Shown: in pieces, positions 1 through 8,639 of the stretch
Numbering within the stretch: the stretch's first letter is position 1
Layout: each line of letters starts with the position of its first letter
Assembly (NCBI GenBank): GCA_030144725.1
Contig: JASKMD010000001.1
Coordinates: forward strand, 2,561,783 to 2,625,782
Direction of reading: 5' to 3'
DNA length: 64,000 nucleotides
Source: Haematococcus lacustris
Taxonomy: Eukaryota > Chlorophyta > Chlorophyceae > Chlamydomonadales > Haematococcaceae
Notes under the pieces: generated by a model
What the model was told of the DNA's origin: nothing
Database searches by the model: none
The model's input: the letters and a program-made list of their open reading frames with translations, nothing else
Program-made: the position numbers and the translations under genes

Positions 1-1182
1 GGTGGGGGTGGCAGCAGCTTGGTCAGGGTCAGGGCTCAGGGTGGCAGGGGGGGGCTGGTGTTGGGGGGGGAGGAGGCGGGGCTGCTCAGCCGGGGAGGGA
101 GGGGTATGGTCTTGCCCTGTTTGAGGTGGGGGTGGGGGGGGTAGTAGGCTGGCCAGAAGGTGCAGAGGAGGGAGGGTGGGTGGCAGGGTGGTTGTGGGAC
201 TGGTCAGGGGGATGATCAGGGCGCCGTGGCGGGTGCCCAGAATGGGGGGGGGGGAGGGGGGGGGAGGGGGAGGGGGTGGAGGGGGCAGGGGGGTGGGAGG
301 CTGGCCTGCAGGCCCCTGAGGGGGCCTGAGAAGCTGCTCAGGGTCAGAGAGGGGGTCCTCTAGGGGCCGGGAGTCCCCACCCAGCTGGAAGACCTGCACC
401 TTGCCCCAACCCCCCGTGGGTGTGGCGAACCTGCTAGGAAGGCGGGACAGCTTGTCGTCCCCGACAGGGGTGGTCACTATGGCCTCCACAACGCACCCAT
501 TCCCCACCTCTGACCCTTTGAAACAGCTGGTGCGGGAGTGAGCTCCCAGGCGCTCACTAAGAACTGCTGCCGAGGCCAGCTGCAGAGTCTCAGGCAGGCC
601 AGGGGGAGGGGTAGGGCTGACCTCATACCCCACTGCCCTGAGCAGGGCTGCCACCAAGCCCACCTTGCTTGCTAGGGGACTGTTGTGATGGATGACCACT
701 TTGACTGCCCCAGGGGGGGGGCCTGGATCCAGAGGCTCCACAGGCACCCACAGGGTCTTGCCTAGGAACTGCACCTGAAGCGAGGGTTGGGCAATCAGCT
801 GGGCGTCTAGGCTCCTGCCTGCTGGACTGGTGTGGTCATGCACCAACACCAAACCGTGGTGGGGGTGGCCTGCAGAGTGAAGGCAAGACAGGGAGGCCAC
901 TGCCCTGCCCTCACACTGCTTACGGGCTAGAAGGGCTGTGCTGCAGGCCTCAACAAAGGCTGCAACGTCGGCCTGGGGGGGAGGAAGAAGGGGGTGCTGC
1001 TGCTGGTACAGCTGCAAGCGTTCCCTGCAAAGGCGGCCCAAAGGGACAAACCAAGCCCCAGCACTGAAGTGCTGAAGGGGTTGGGGCTGGATATGGGAGT
1101 CCCTGGTCAGGGGCTGGGCCGAGGAGAAAATGAAACGCTGCAGCACCTGCGCCAGCAGCTGAGAGGAAGCAACTGGCTCCAT
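1..1182 (-). CDS. Partial hypothetical protein, N-terminal 394 codons, runs off the left edge
   Basis: An uninterrupted minus-strand frame runs from an ATG at 1182 to base 1 with no stop, so the gene is cut by the window edge. The first ~290 codons have ordinary composition and read like a folded domain, with alternating hydrophobic segments such as AVKVVIHHNS and GNGCVVEAIV around 400-720. After that the protein becomes very Pro-rich (poly-Pro encoded at about 240-300). The region just upstream of the ATG, in coding direction, contains a pyrimidine-rich stretch ending in CAG (near 1197-1210), so the ATG may be internal to an exon rather than the true start. I do not recognise the family. A loose resemblance in style to the N-terminal region of retrotransposon B was considered but is too weak to claim. 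It could be a host gene or part of a transposon. Confidence 0.55.
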   Translation of the reverse strand, partial: MEPVASSQLLAQVLQRFIFSSAQPLTRDSHIQPQPLQHFSAGAWFVPLGRLCRERLQLYQQQHPLLPPPQADVAAFVEACSTALLARKQCEGRAVASLSCLHSAGHPHHGLVLVHDHTSPAGRSLDAQLIAQPSLQVQFLGKTLWVPVEPLDPGPPPGAVKVVIHHNSPLASKVGLVAALLRAVGYEVSPTPPPGLPETLQLASAAVLSERLGAHSRTSCFKGSEVGNGCVVEAIVTTPVGDDKLSRLPSRFATPTGGWGKVQVFQLGGDSRPLEDPLSDPEQLLRPPQGPAGQPPTPLPPPPPPPPPPSPPPILGTRHGALIIPLTSPTTTLPPTLPPLHLLASLLPPPPPPQTGQDHTPPSPAEQPRLLPPQHQPPPATLSPDPDQAAATPT

Positions 1183-1460
1183 GACTCCGTGGCGGCCTGG
1201 GGGGCCAAAGGCGGAGGCAGGGACACGACGTCAGCAAGGCACCAGTTAGGGGGTAACACACTGGGTGACAACTTAGCTCAGCGGTCCCCCAATGACCCGG
1301 GGGCTGGGCTGGAAAAATAAGGGTGCCGGCTTGCACAGAGTGCAGCACACAAGGCGGGGTTTTCTTCAGGTGGTCTTCTCCTTGTCGATGGAGACTCCAC
1401 TCCTGTTGCTGCTGCTGCTGCTGCTGCGACTGTGCTTTTGTCCTGCGCTGTAGTGCTAAG

Positions 1461-1596
1461 CTGAACGCGAAGCTGTGCTGCTGGGCTGCTGAGGAGCGAT
1501 GTTGTGCTGCTACGCCCAAACTGCGATGCTGAACGCGAGGCTGTGCTGCTGGGCTGCTGAGGAGCGATGCTGTGCTGCTACACCCAAACTGCGATG
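1461..1596. repeat. Two tandem 68-bp repeats
   Basis: Two near-identical 68-bp units (1461-1528 and 1529-1596), each starting CTGAACGCGA, are followed by a short third fragment. The surrounding 1183-1633 is CTG/CAG-rich low-complexity DNA in which I see no supported gene. Confidence 0.8.
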
Positions 1597-1633
1597 CTGA
1601 ACGGAACGCGAGACTGCGGCGACTGCTGCAAGT

Positions 1634-2056
1634 GCTTAGTTGCGCCCTCACCTGGCCGTCGCTTTGCCTTGTTGCAGTGCGGGGACAGCGAAGTTCAAGT
1701 CGCCATCAGCTGAGACGAAGCCACACAACATACGCATTCAAAGCTAGCAAAATGTACAAGGCCAAAAGCAACAGGTCTAAGCAACAGGTGTAGCAAAACT
1801 CTCTGCACGACAAGTATGCTGCCCTTTGCAAGCCATTATGATGGCTAACATCTTATTCTGTGGCAGCCCACCATGCACCCCATCCTTGGTCGTGCCAATG
1901 GGTCACAGGCCATCATTGGCTCGCTGGGCTACCTGCAGTCGTCCTGCAGCCCCAGCACCTGGTGGGTTTTGTGCAGCTGCCGAGGTGCAGGTCTGCAAGT
2001 GTCATCAACACTTGATAATGTAGCCGCTAGTTACACCATGCTTGCGTCACTAAAAC
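1634..2056 (+). pseudogene. 3'-end fragment of a gene paralogous to 4313-5333
   Basis: This ~420-bp stretch is a diverged copy of 5255-5676. It contains the same short terminal exon (about 1678-1713, after TTGTTGCAG) encoding CGDSEVQVAIS and a TGA stop. The other copy reads CGDSEVRVAIS. Most differences inside the exon are synonymous (TGC/TGT, GGG/GGT, GAC/GAT, GAA/GAG), which suggests it was coding when the copies separated. The following ~340 bp are the shared 3' UTR. The splice donor seen upstream in the other copy (GTGAGT at 5255) is destroyed here, and no matching upstream exons were found, so this is probably a truncated duplicate. 2057-2335 holds only short CTTGCACCAG and GCTGAGT repeats. 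Confidence 0.6.
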
Positions 2057-2335
2057 TAGTACAGCGGGCCCGTCCGACAGCGGACGGGGCACACGGACCA
2101 AGCTACGACCTCCGGCCGCAGCGCTCTTGCACCAGTCCTTGCACCAGCTCTTGCACCAGGCCACAGTGCTGAGTGCTGAGTGCTGAGTGCTGAGTCTAAC
2201 TGCTGGATGTGTGAGTTTGAGTGCTGAGTCTGAGTAAGTGAGTCCAGCAATGGCTGTGTCTGCCCTACCAACCCCTCATCGGTGTCAGGGCCAGCAGGCT
2301 ATGCAGCAAACACCTCACTGTACACAACATTACCT

Positions 2336-3812
2336 GTAGGGTTGGCCTGAAGCGTATGCGGCGACTAAAATGACGGTATATACGTATGTATATACTGTAT
2401 GCATAGGTCCGTAGGGCGAACCGTAGGTGCAAGGTCATCATTTTGCGAAAGTGAGTATGCAGTTTGGTGCACAACAACCATGAAAACCCCCGCCCTGTTG
2501 CTGCCCTACCCTGACCGGCTGCCCTGCTGCTGCTGCCCTACCCTGACCGGCTGCCTGGCTTCCCTGCCGCAGCCCTAACCTGCCCGGCTGCCCTGCTGCT
2601 GCCCTACCCTGACCGGCTACCCTGCTGCTGGCCTACCCTGACCGGCTGCCCTGCTGCTCCCCTACCCTGATCGGCTGCCCTGCTGCTGCCCTACCCTGAC
2701 CGGCTGCCCTGCTGCTGCCCTACCCTGACCGGCTGCCGCCCTACCCTGACCGGCTGCCCGGCTCCTTCCCTACCCTGTCCGGCTGCCCTGCTGCTGCCCT
2801 ACCCTGACCGGCTGCCCTGCTGCTCTGCTGCTGCCCTACCCTGACCGGCTGCTCGGCTGCTGCCCTACCCTGACGGCTGCCCTGCTGCTGCCCTACCCTG
2901 ACCGGCTGCTGCCCTACCCTGCCCGGCTGCCCTGCTGCTGCCCTACCCTGACCGGCTGCCGCCCTACCCTGACCGGCTGCCCGGCTCCTACCCTACCCTG
3001 TCCGGCTGCCCTGCTGCTGCCCTACCCTGACCGGCTGCCCTGCTGCTGCCCTACCCTGACCGGCTGCTCGGCTGCTGCCCTACCCTGACCGGCTGCTGCC
3101 CTACCCTGACCGGCTGCTCGGCTGCTGCCCTACCCTGACCGGCTGCCCTGCTCCTACCCTACCCTGTCCGGCTGCCCTGCTGCTGCCCTACCCTGACCGG
3201 CTGCCCTGCTGCTGCCCTACCCTGACCGGCTGCCCTGCTGCCCTGCTGCTGCCCTACCCTGACCGGCTGCTCAGCTGCCCTGCTGCTGCCCTACCCTGAC
3301 CGGCTGCTCGGCTGCCCTGCTGCTGCCCTACCCTGACCGGCTGCTCGGCTGCCCTGCTGCTGCCCTAACCTGACCGGCTGCCCGGCTGCCCTGCTGCTGC
3401 CCTACCCTGACCGGCTGCTCGGCTGCCCTGCTGCTGCCCTACCCTGACCGGCTGCCCTGCTGCTGCCCTACCCTGACCGGCTTCCCTGCTGCTGCCCTAT
3501 CCTGACCGGCTGCCCGGCTGCCATGCTGCTGCCCTACCCTGACCGGCTGCTCTGCTGCCCTACCCTGCCCGGCTTCCCTGCTGCTGCCCTACTCTGACCG
3601 GCTGCCCGGCTGCCATCGCGTCGTCGCGGTGTCGTCGCGTTGAATTGTGCGTCCTGCATCCTTTGCAATCTCACGGTCAAACCTTAGGTATTGCACGGTC
3701 AACCTACGTACGTACGGTTGCCTACGGATACACGTTGGTCATGGTACGCTAAGTATATACATGTATATACGTACCTACGTGTATACGCCGCTATGGTTCT
3801 GGCCAACCCTAC
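2336..3812. mobile_element. Non-autonomous TIR element filled with a minisatellite
   Basis: The ends are inverted repeats. The left end starts GTAGGGTTGGCC and the right end, read in reverse complement, starts with the same 12 bases; similarity continues inward through a GCGGCG block and an AT-rich TATATACGTA block on both sides. The flanks TTACCT (2330-2335) and TTATCT (3813-3818) could be a decayed 6-bp target duplication. The interior is almost entirely the minisatellite listed separately. There is no coding capacity, so movement would depend on a transposase elsewhere. Confidence 0.6.
2490..3615. repeat. GC-rich minisatellite, units of about 20-30 bp
   Basis: About 40 imperfect copies of CCCTACCCTGACCGGCTGCC are separated by variable (CTG)n and CTCGG spacers. 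No conserved reading frame runs through it. Confidence 0.85.
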
Positions 3813-4312
3813 TTATCTGTGTTCAAAGCCCCATCGTTACTGCGTGTGCGAGGCGTGGCACAGCTTGAAGGCCAACTGCAATCATCCATCCTTGACATCC
3901 ATCACTTGTCGCCTCATCGCAAGGGGCACGGAGGAGGGTCGCATGAGGAGGCTATTGGAGCTGGCTACGCTGTGACTCGTCAGCAGCCGCAGCCAAATGT
4001 GTCCGCAGCCATCGTTGGACTTGACTCGTTTGACTTTTTGGCTGTGAACCGTTTGAAATTTAGACTGTCCGACTTTTAGAACTATCTCTTCGCTGGCTGC
4101 ATCGCCATCGTTTGCTGAGCCAGGTTCGCTGGTAGCTACTATTTATGGGGCGTTAGAACCGCTGATCGGAAGTCGATCTCACGGCACAGTGCTTCTTTCG
4201 CAAATCTGTGCGGGGGAAGTCCTTACGTAATTAGGGCGAGGCTGTGCGCGCAATCGCAGGCCGTTCCGCCGACCCCCCCCCCCATAGTATAGATAATTGT
4301 TTTTTGATGTAG
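3813..4312. other. Intergenic stretch, no supported gene
   Basis: A short open frame exists at 3819-4079 but nothing in it is recognisable. A poly-C tract lies near 4275 and a T-rich tract ending in TAG precedes the exon at 4313. An upstream exon of the 4313-5333 gene may be hidden here. Confidence 0.3.
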
Positions 4313-5333
4313 TGCTGCCTGGCTCCCTACCTGCCCAAGACCGACTTCACCTTCCTGCTGCGTGGCGATGACAAGGCGGTGCGCACGGTCGGTCTTCTCG
4401 CATGCAAGTTCACTGACCCTGGGGTTGTGGCGCCCAAGCTCACGATCTACAAGGCAGGCCCGGCGGCGTGCGGGAAGGATGAGGCGGCCAAAGCTGCGGT
4501 GAGGGCTGGGCTGGGGAGACCCTGACCCTGACCCTGACCCTGGCCCTGACCCTGGCCCTGACCCTAACCCTAACCCTGACCCTGACCCTGACCCTGACCC
4601 TGACCCTGACCCTGACCCTGACCCTGACCCTGACCCTGACCCTGACCCTGACCCTGACCCTGACCCTGACCCTGACCCTGACCCTGACTCTGGCCCTGAC
4701 CCTGGTATCCATTTCTAGCAAGAGCCAAGCGTTGAACGCCAGGCATGCTCCTCAATCCCTGTGCTTTGCTGGCACTAAGCACTTGTGTGCCTCAAGCAGA
4801 CTGGGTCAGGCGTGCCTCACCCACCGCAACTCAACTGCCGGCCACACCCCGATTTCTGCTATGCTGCTTCATGCAAGCTTAGCCTGGCCATTAAATGTGC
4901 ATTGCCTGCAGCTGAAGCAGACAGGCAGCCTCGAGGGCAACAATTGCGACAACGGCGACTGGGGCGTGCGCACGACCTTCACTGCGCAGCCCGGTCAGGA
5001 CTACCTGGTGGTGTGGGGAGGCATGGGGCGGGAGCGCCAGGTCAGTGCATGCATGTCGCTCCCCTATCGCCCCCTCCTCTTGCGTGCCTTGTGTGCAGCC
5101 TAGCGTGACGCATGCTGACGTTGCCTTTTGCACAGCGCACAAACTGAGACTGCACATCGCTTATGTCCAGGCAAGGCAGGCAAGGCAGGCAAGGCAGGCA
5201 AGGCCACAGCATGTGAACATCAGTGTCATCCAGACATGGGGTGTGCTGCATGTGGTGAGTTGCGCCCACACCCTTCTGTGGCTGTGTCTTGTTGCAGTGT
5301 GGTGATAGCGAGGTTCGAGTCGCCATCAGCTGA
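4313..5333 (+). CDS. Spliced host gene, C-terminal part; beta-sandwich (PPC-like) domain protein
   Basis: Four phase-0 exons fit together: 4313-4498, 4912-5040, 5210-5254 and 5298-5333 (TGA). Donors are GTGAGG, GTCAGT and GTGAGT, and acceptors end TGCAG, CACAG and TGCAG. The joined peptide contains LTIYKAGPAACG, GNNCDNGDWG, FTAQPGQDYLVVWGG and HVNISVI, and ends CGDSEVRVAIS. The order (strand, Asn/Asp-rich turn, 'PGQDYLVV' strand, final strand) resembles pre-peptidase C-terminal/CUB-like beta-sandwich domains of secreted proteins; that assignment is inference. The 5' end is not identified, so this is partial. Intron 1 is expanded by a telomere-like hexamer repeat. The last exon and 3' UTR (to about 5676) are duplicated at 1634-2056. 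Confidence 0.6.
4515..4706. repeat. (CCCTGA)n hexamer array inside an intron
   Basis: About 30 copies of CCCTGA with a few CCCTGG and CCCTAA variants fill part of intron 1 of the 4313-5333 gene. Confidence 0.9.
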
Positions 5334-5676
5334 GACAGAGCCACACAACATACGCATTCAAAGCTAGCAAAGTGTACAAGGCCAAAAGCAACAGGTCTAA
5401 GCAACAGGTGTAGCAAGAGTCTCTGCACGACAAGTATGCTGCCCTTTGCAAGCCATTATGATGGCTAACATCTTATTCTGTGGCAGCCCACCATGCACCC
5501 CATCCTTGGTCGTGCCAATGGGTCACAGGCCATCATTGGCTCGCTGGGCTACCTGCAGTCGTCCTCCAGCCCCAGCACCTAGTGGATATTGTGGAGCTGC
5601 CGAGGTGCAGGTCTGCAGGTGCCATCAACACTCAGTAATGTAGCCGCTAGTTACACCATGCTTGCGTTACTGAAAT

Positions 5677-6620
5677 AATTGTTTTTGATGTAGTTAAGTG
5701 TCTAGGTACTGGTCCCCGCCCAACATTGCGTACTGCATGCCGCAACAAGGCGGCGTTGTTTTGAGTTTGTTGCTCCCATGTTTATGTGCAGGGCATTGAC
5801 ATGTTGATCCTGTCTTCTACCCGTTGCCGATTGCCACCCGCACCCTGGCCCCCTGCGCCCCAGCCCCTGCCGCCTCTTGCCCATCGGCTCCCTGCTAGGA
5901 TAAGCTGAGCCTGCATCAGCTAACAGTTTGACAGGGAGCCCAGCGGTCGAGGGTGGCCATGGATGAAGATGGCATGTCGAAGAGAGTCCCACCTACCCCG
6001 GTCCCAGTCCCGGGGCGTTCATGGCAGAGTTTGTAAGAGTCCTGGTACTAGGCAGTTTGTTTGGCATCGCAAACCGTTGCTGGGCCCGCTTATGTCGCAT
6101 ACGTTAACCAGATGGCGGGTACAAAGGACAACGAAGCACACGCTGACCCCTGTAAAAACATCCTGCCGGGGTGGGGCCGGACTTGGAAGAATCACAGACG
6201 CTGTGTTTGCGTGTAGCACTTGTGCACATGGGCCTTTCCCATGCCGGCCTTTCCCGGCGTCAGTATGCATGTCTTACTTGTTGTGTGCGTGCCGGCCTGC
6301 TGTGTGGCTTGCACAGCTGTACATGGACTTGGAGGGTTCAACAACGCCAACGTACAAGTTAGATTTATTGGTTTGTTCGACAATCATACAGTGGGTGATC
6401 GTGCACCATGGCTAACATATATATAGAGCATGTGGATCATGTGGAGCATGTAGAGCATGCTTGGAGGGGTCCCATTGAGTTACACGACTGTATCAGTTGA
6501 GTTCTAAATGAGTTACAAGACTGTATCTGTAAGTTTGTTTCTCTGTATGCGCAGCCCTTCTTCCACCTGCTCCTGAGCAAGCAGTGGGAGCATGGCAGCC
6601 TTAGTGTAGTAGCAGGTGAT
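5677..6620. other. Intergenic stretch, no supported gene
   Basis: Several short open frames overlap here on both strands (for example 5963-6415), but none shows a recognisable motif or a convincing splice structure. 6421-6460 has short GAGCATGTGGA repeats. Confidence 0.3.
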
Positions 6621-6697
6621 AGAAAGAAAACTACTCCGGTACAAACCGGCGTGCATTAAGGGAGGAGCTTCCGCCTGTGGCGCGGCCTGCTCCCACC
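6621..6697 (-). mobile_element. 5'-truncated 3' stub of the Dualen-like retrotransposon
   Basis: In reverse complement this reads GGTGGGAGCAGGCCGCGCC, then GCTCCTCCCTTAATGCACGCCGG, then CCGGAGTAG and a short TTTTC tail. It matches the 3' UTR of elements A (29190-29250) and B (46325-46415), including the CCGG...CCGG hairpin. Only the last ~75 bp are present, typical of abortive target-primed reverse transcription. Confidence 0.7.
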
Positions 6698-6751
6698 TCC
6701 AAACGTTGGACACAGGCTGGACATGTCCCCACCAAGCTGCCCTATATAGTG

Positions 6752-7176
6752 TGGTGCAATGTAGCACAATTGGGTGCATTGTAGTAGTGCATTAGTGACA
6801 GGTGCAGTACTACACCATGAGAACCAATGTAATTTAAAGGAACAACAATCTCCAAAACAGTAAAATACCAATGAATTACCAACATAACTACTTTATTACA
6901 TCACAAAACTATTAGACTGTATATGGTGCAGTTTTTCACGATGAGGTTTGGTGCATTGTTGCGGCATTAGGTATGGTGCAGTACTGCACTATAAGGAGTA
7001 GCTGTAAAAAAGGGTAACTAAATATTAGTTATATAATTCACGAATTTCGCTGATTACTACGAGAATTTTCACGATGTTGGTGGGCATGGGCCAATAGTCT
7101 CATTCCGAGGCGAACCGTGTACAAAAAACACCCCCTCAAAATCGATAGTTGTGCACTAATTTGCGTGTGTGTAGCT
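6752..7176 (-). mobile_element. Truncated copy of the CACTCAGG-TIR MITE
   Basis: Nearly identical to 7355-7776, the adjacent full-length MITE, including the end GCAAATTAGTGC... read in reverse. The opposite terminus is missing. The two copies are separated by only ~24 bp. Confidence 0.75.
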
Positions 7177-7200
7177 GTAGCCACAGACCACAGCTAGCAC

Positions 7201-7776
7201 CACTCAGGCAAATTAGTAACAGCATTTTTCAGAATCGCGGCTTGAGATTTTGCACATAGCCATATGACGTGGTTGTAAGATTGGGGTTTGAACGAAAATT
7301 CATAAATATGCATGGTTGGTGAGATATCGCTAAGGTGATGTGTTGTACCACTCGGTGTGGTGCAGTGTAGCACAATTGGGTGCATTGTAGTAGTGCACTA
7401 GTGACAGGTGCAGTACTACACCATGAGAACCAATGTGATTTAAAGGAACAACAATCACCAAACCAGTAAAATAACAATGAATACCAACATAACTACTTTA
7501 TTACATCACAAAACTACTAGACTGTATATGGTGCAGTTTTTCACGATGAGGTTTGGTGCATTGTTGCGGCATTAGATATGGTGCAGTACTGCACTATAAG
7601 GAGTAGCTGTAAAAAAGGGTAACTAAATATTAGTTATATAATTCACGGATTTGGCTGATTACTACGAGATTTTTCACGATGTTGGTGGGCATGGGCCAAT
7701 AGTCTCATTCCGAGGCGAACCGTGTACAAAAAACACCCCCTCAAAATCGATACTTGTGCACTAATTTGCGTGTGTG
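7201..7776 (-). mobile_element. 576-bp MITE with CACTCAGG/CACACACG inverted ends
   Basis: The left end CACTCAGGCAAATTAGTAACAG and the right end (reverse complement CACACACGCAAATTAGTGC) form imperfect TIRs. Flanking AC/AC (7199-7200, 7777-7778) fits a 2-bp target duplication. The first ~130 bp match the terminal domain of the 5.3-kb TIR element at 21625-26928 (ATTGGGG, GGTTGGTGAGATA blocks), and the last ~80 bp match its other end (CCGAGGCGAACCG ... AAAAAAC). It is therefore an internally deleted or independent short member of that family. No coding capacity. Confidence 0.75.
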
Positions 7777-8102
7777 ACCCAAGGCAAACAAAGAGGCATG
7801 AGAGGAGCAAAGACTAGTGCACTCGGCAGCTGGCCTTATCTCTTCTCCTCGTTGACGAGAGCAATTCCAGCCTTGTCCGCCGGATGTCGCACTAAAAGCT
7901 GAAGTTAAGGCTCCAAAAGTCAAAACTTCAGCTGTCAGCCAACGTTCCGCGTTGAGGTAGCTCTGCTCCCTCCTTGACGACGCCAGCAACTCCACAACAG
8001 CTCGATGACCCGCAGCGGTCGTGTGCGGCACCCGGACCTCATTTGTATTCCGCTGGACAAAGCGGTGCCCGTTCAACCCTGGGAAGGCTTTCCCGTTGCA
8101 TC
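7777..8102. other. Unassigned stretch with a minus-strand open frame
   Basis: A minus-strand frame (about 7741-8076) encodes ordinary-looking sequence including RFVQRNTNEVRVPHTT and VVELLASSRREQS, but it has no recognisable domain and is bounded by transposon ends. It may be an exon of an unknown gene or a relic. Confidence 0.25.
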
Positions 8103-8510
8103 CAGTGTTGTGAATCTTCAGATTTTCAGATTTTTAATTTTCAGATTTTCAATGAAAATGAAAGTGTTTCATTGAAAAACTGAAAGAGTTTCATCGTCAT
8201 CCTTTCAAACGCGACTTGTTTGTAGGCCTGCACTGTTTTAAATGCAGAAGTACGTAGGTTGCCAAAGGTCAGACATGCAAGCCATTTTAAAAGATGCAAG
8301 CCGTCCATGCTGTCCGTGGATCCGCCATCTACAGCACAGACAATCACTCTGCAACACCCGATCTGCGATCTGACCGCAACTTGCAACCAATTTATATACC
8401 GCTGGGTGCGGTGGTCAGTGTTGTGAAAATTTCAGATTTTCATTCAGATTTTCAATGAAAATTTTCATCTGAAAATCTGAACGTCTTCACTGAAAATCTG
8501 AAAGTGCCGG
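8103..8510. repeat. AT-rich direct and inverted repeats (TTCAGATTTTCA family)
   Basis: CAGTGTTGTGAA followed by TTCAGATTTTCA runs occurs at about 8100 and again at about 8417. Both clusters contain snap-back sequence (AATGAAAATTTTCATT, TTTCATTGAAAAA). They could be the ends of a small foldback element of about 400 bp. Confidence 0.45.
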
Positions 8511-8639
8511 GTGCTGCCCCCGGTCAGATCGCAGATCAGATCGCAGAACATAAGCATCGTGTTGTCAATTGATAAGGGGAGATGGATGGATGTGTGTGCA
8601 GGTGTAGGTGGAATATGAACTGAGGTAGAAGAGTGTGAG

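Noticed and set aside
1..1182. Homology between the left-edge protein and element B's N-terminal module
   Set aside because: Only a vague similarity of hydrophobic patterns; no shared motif long enough to claim.
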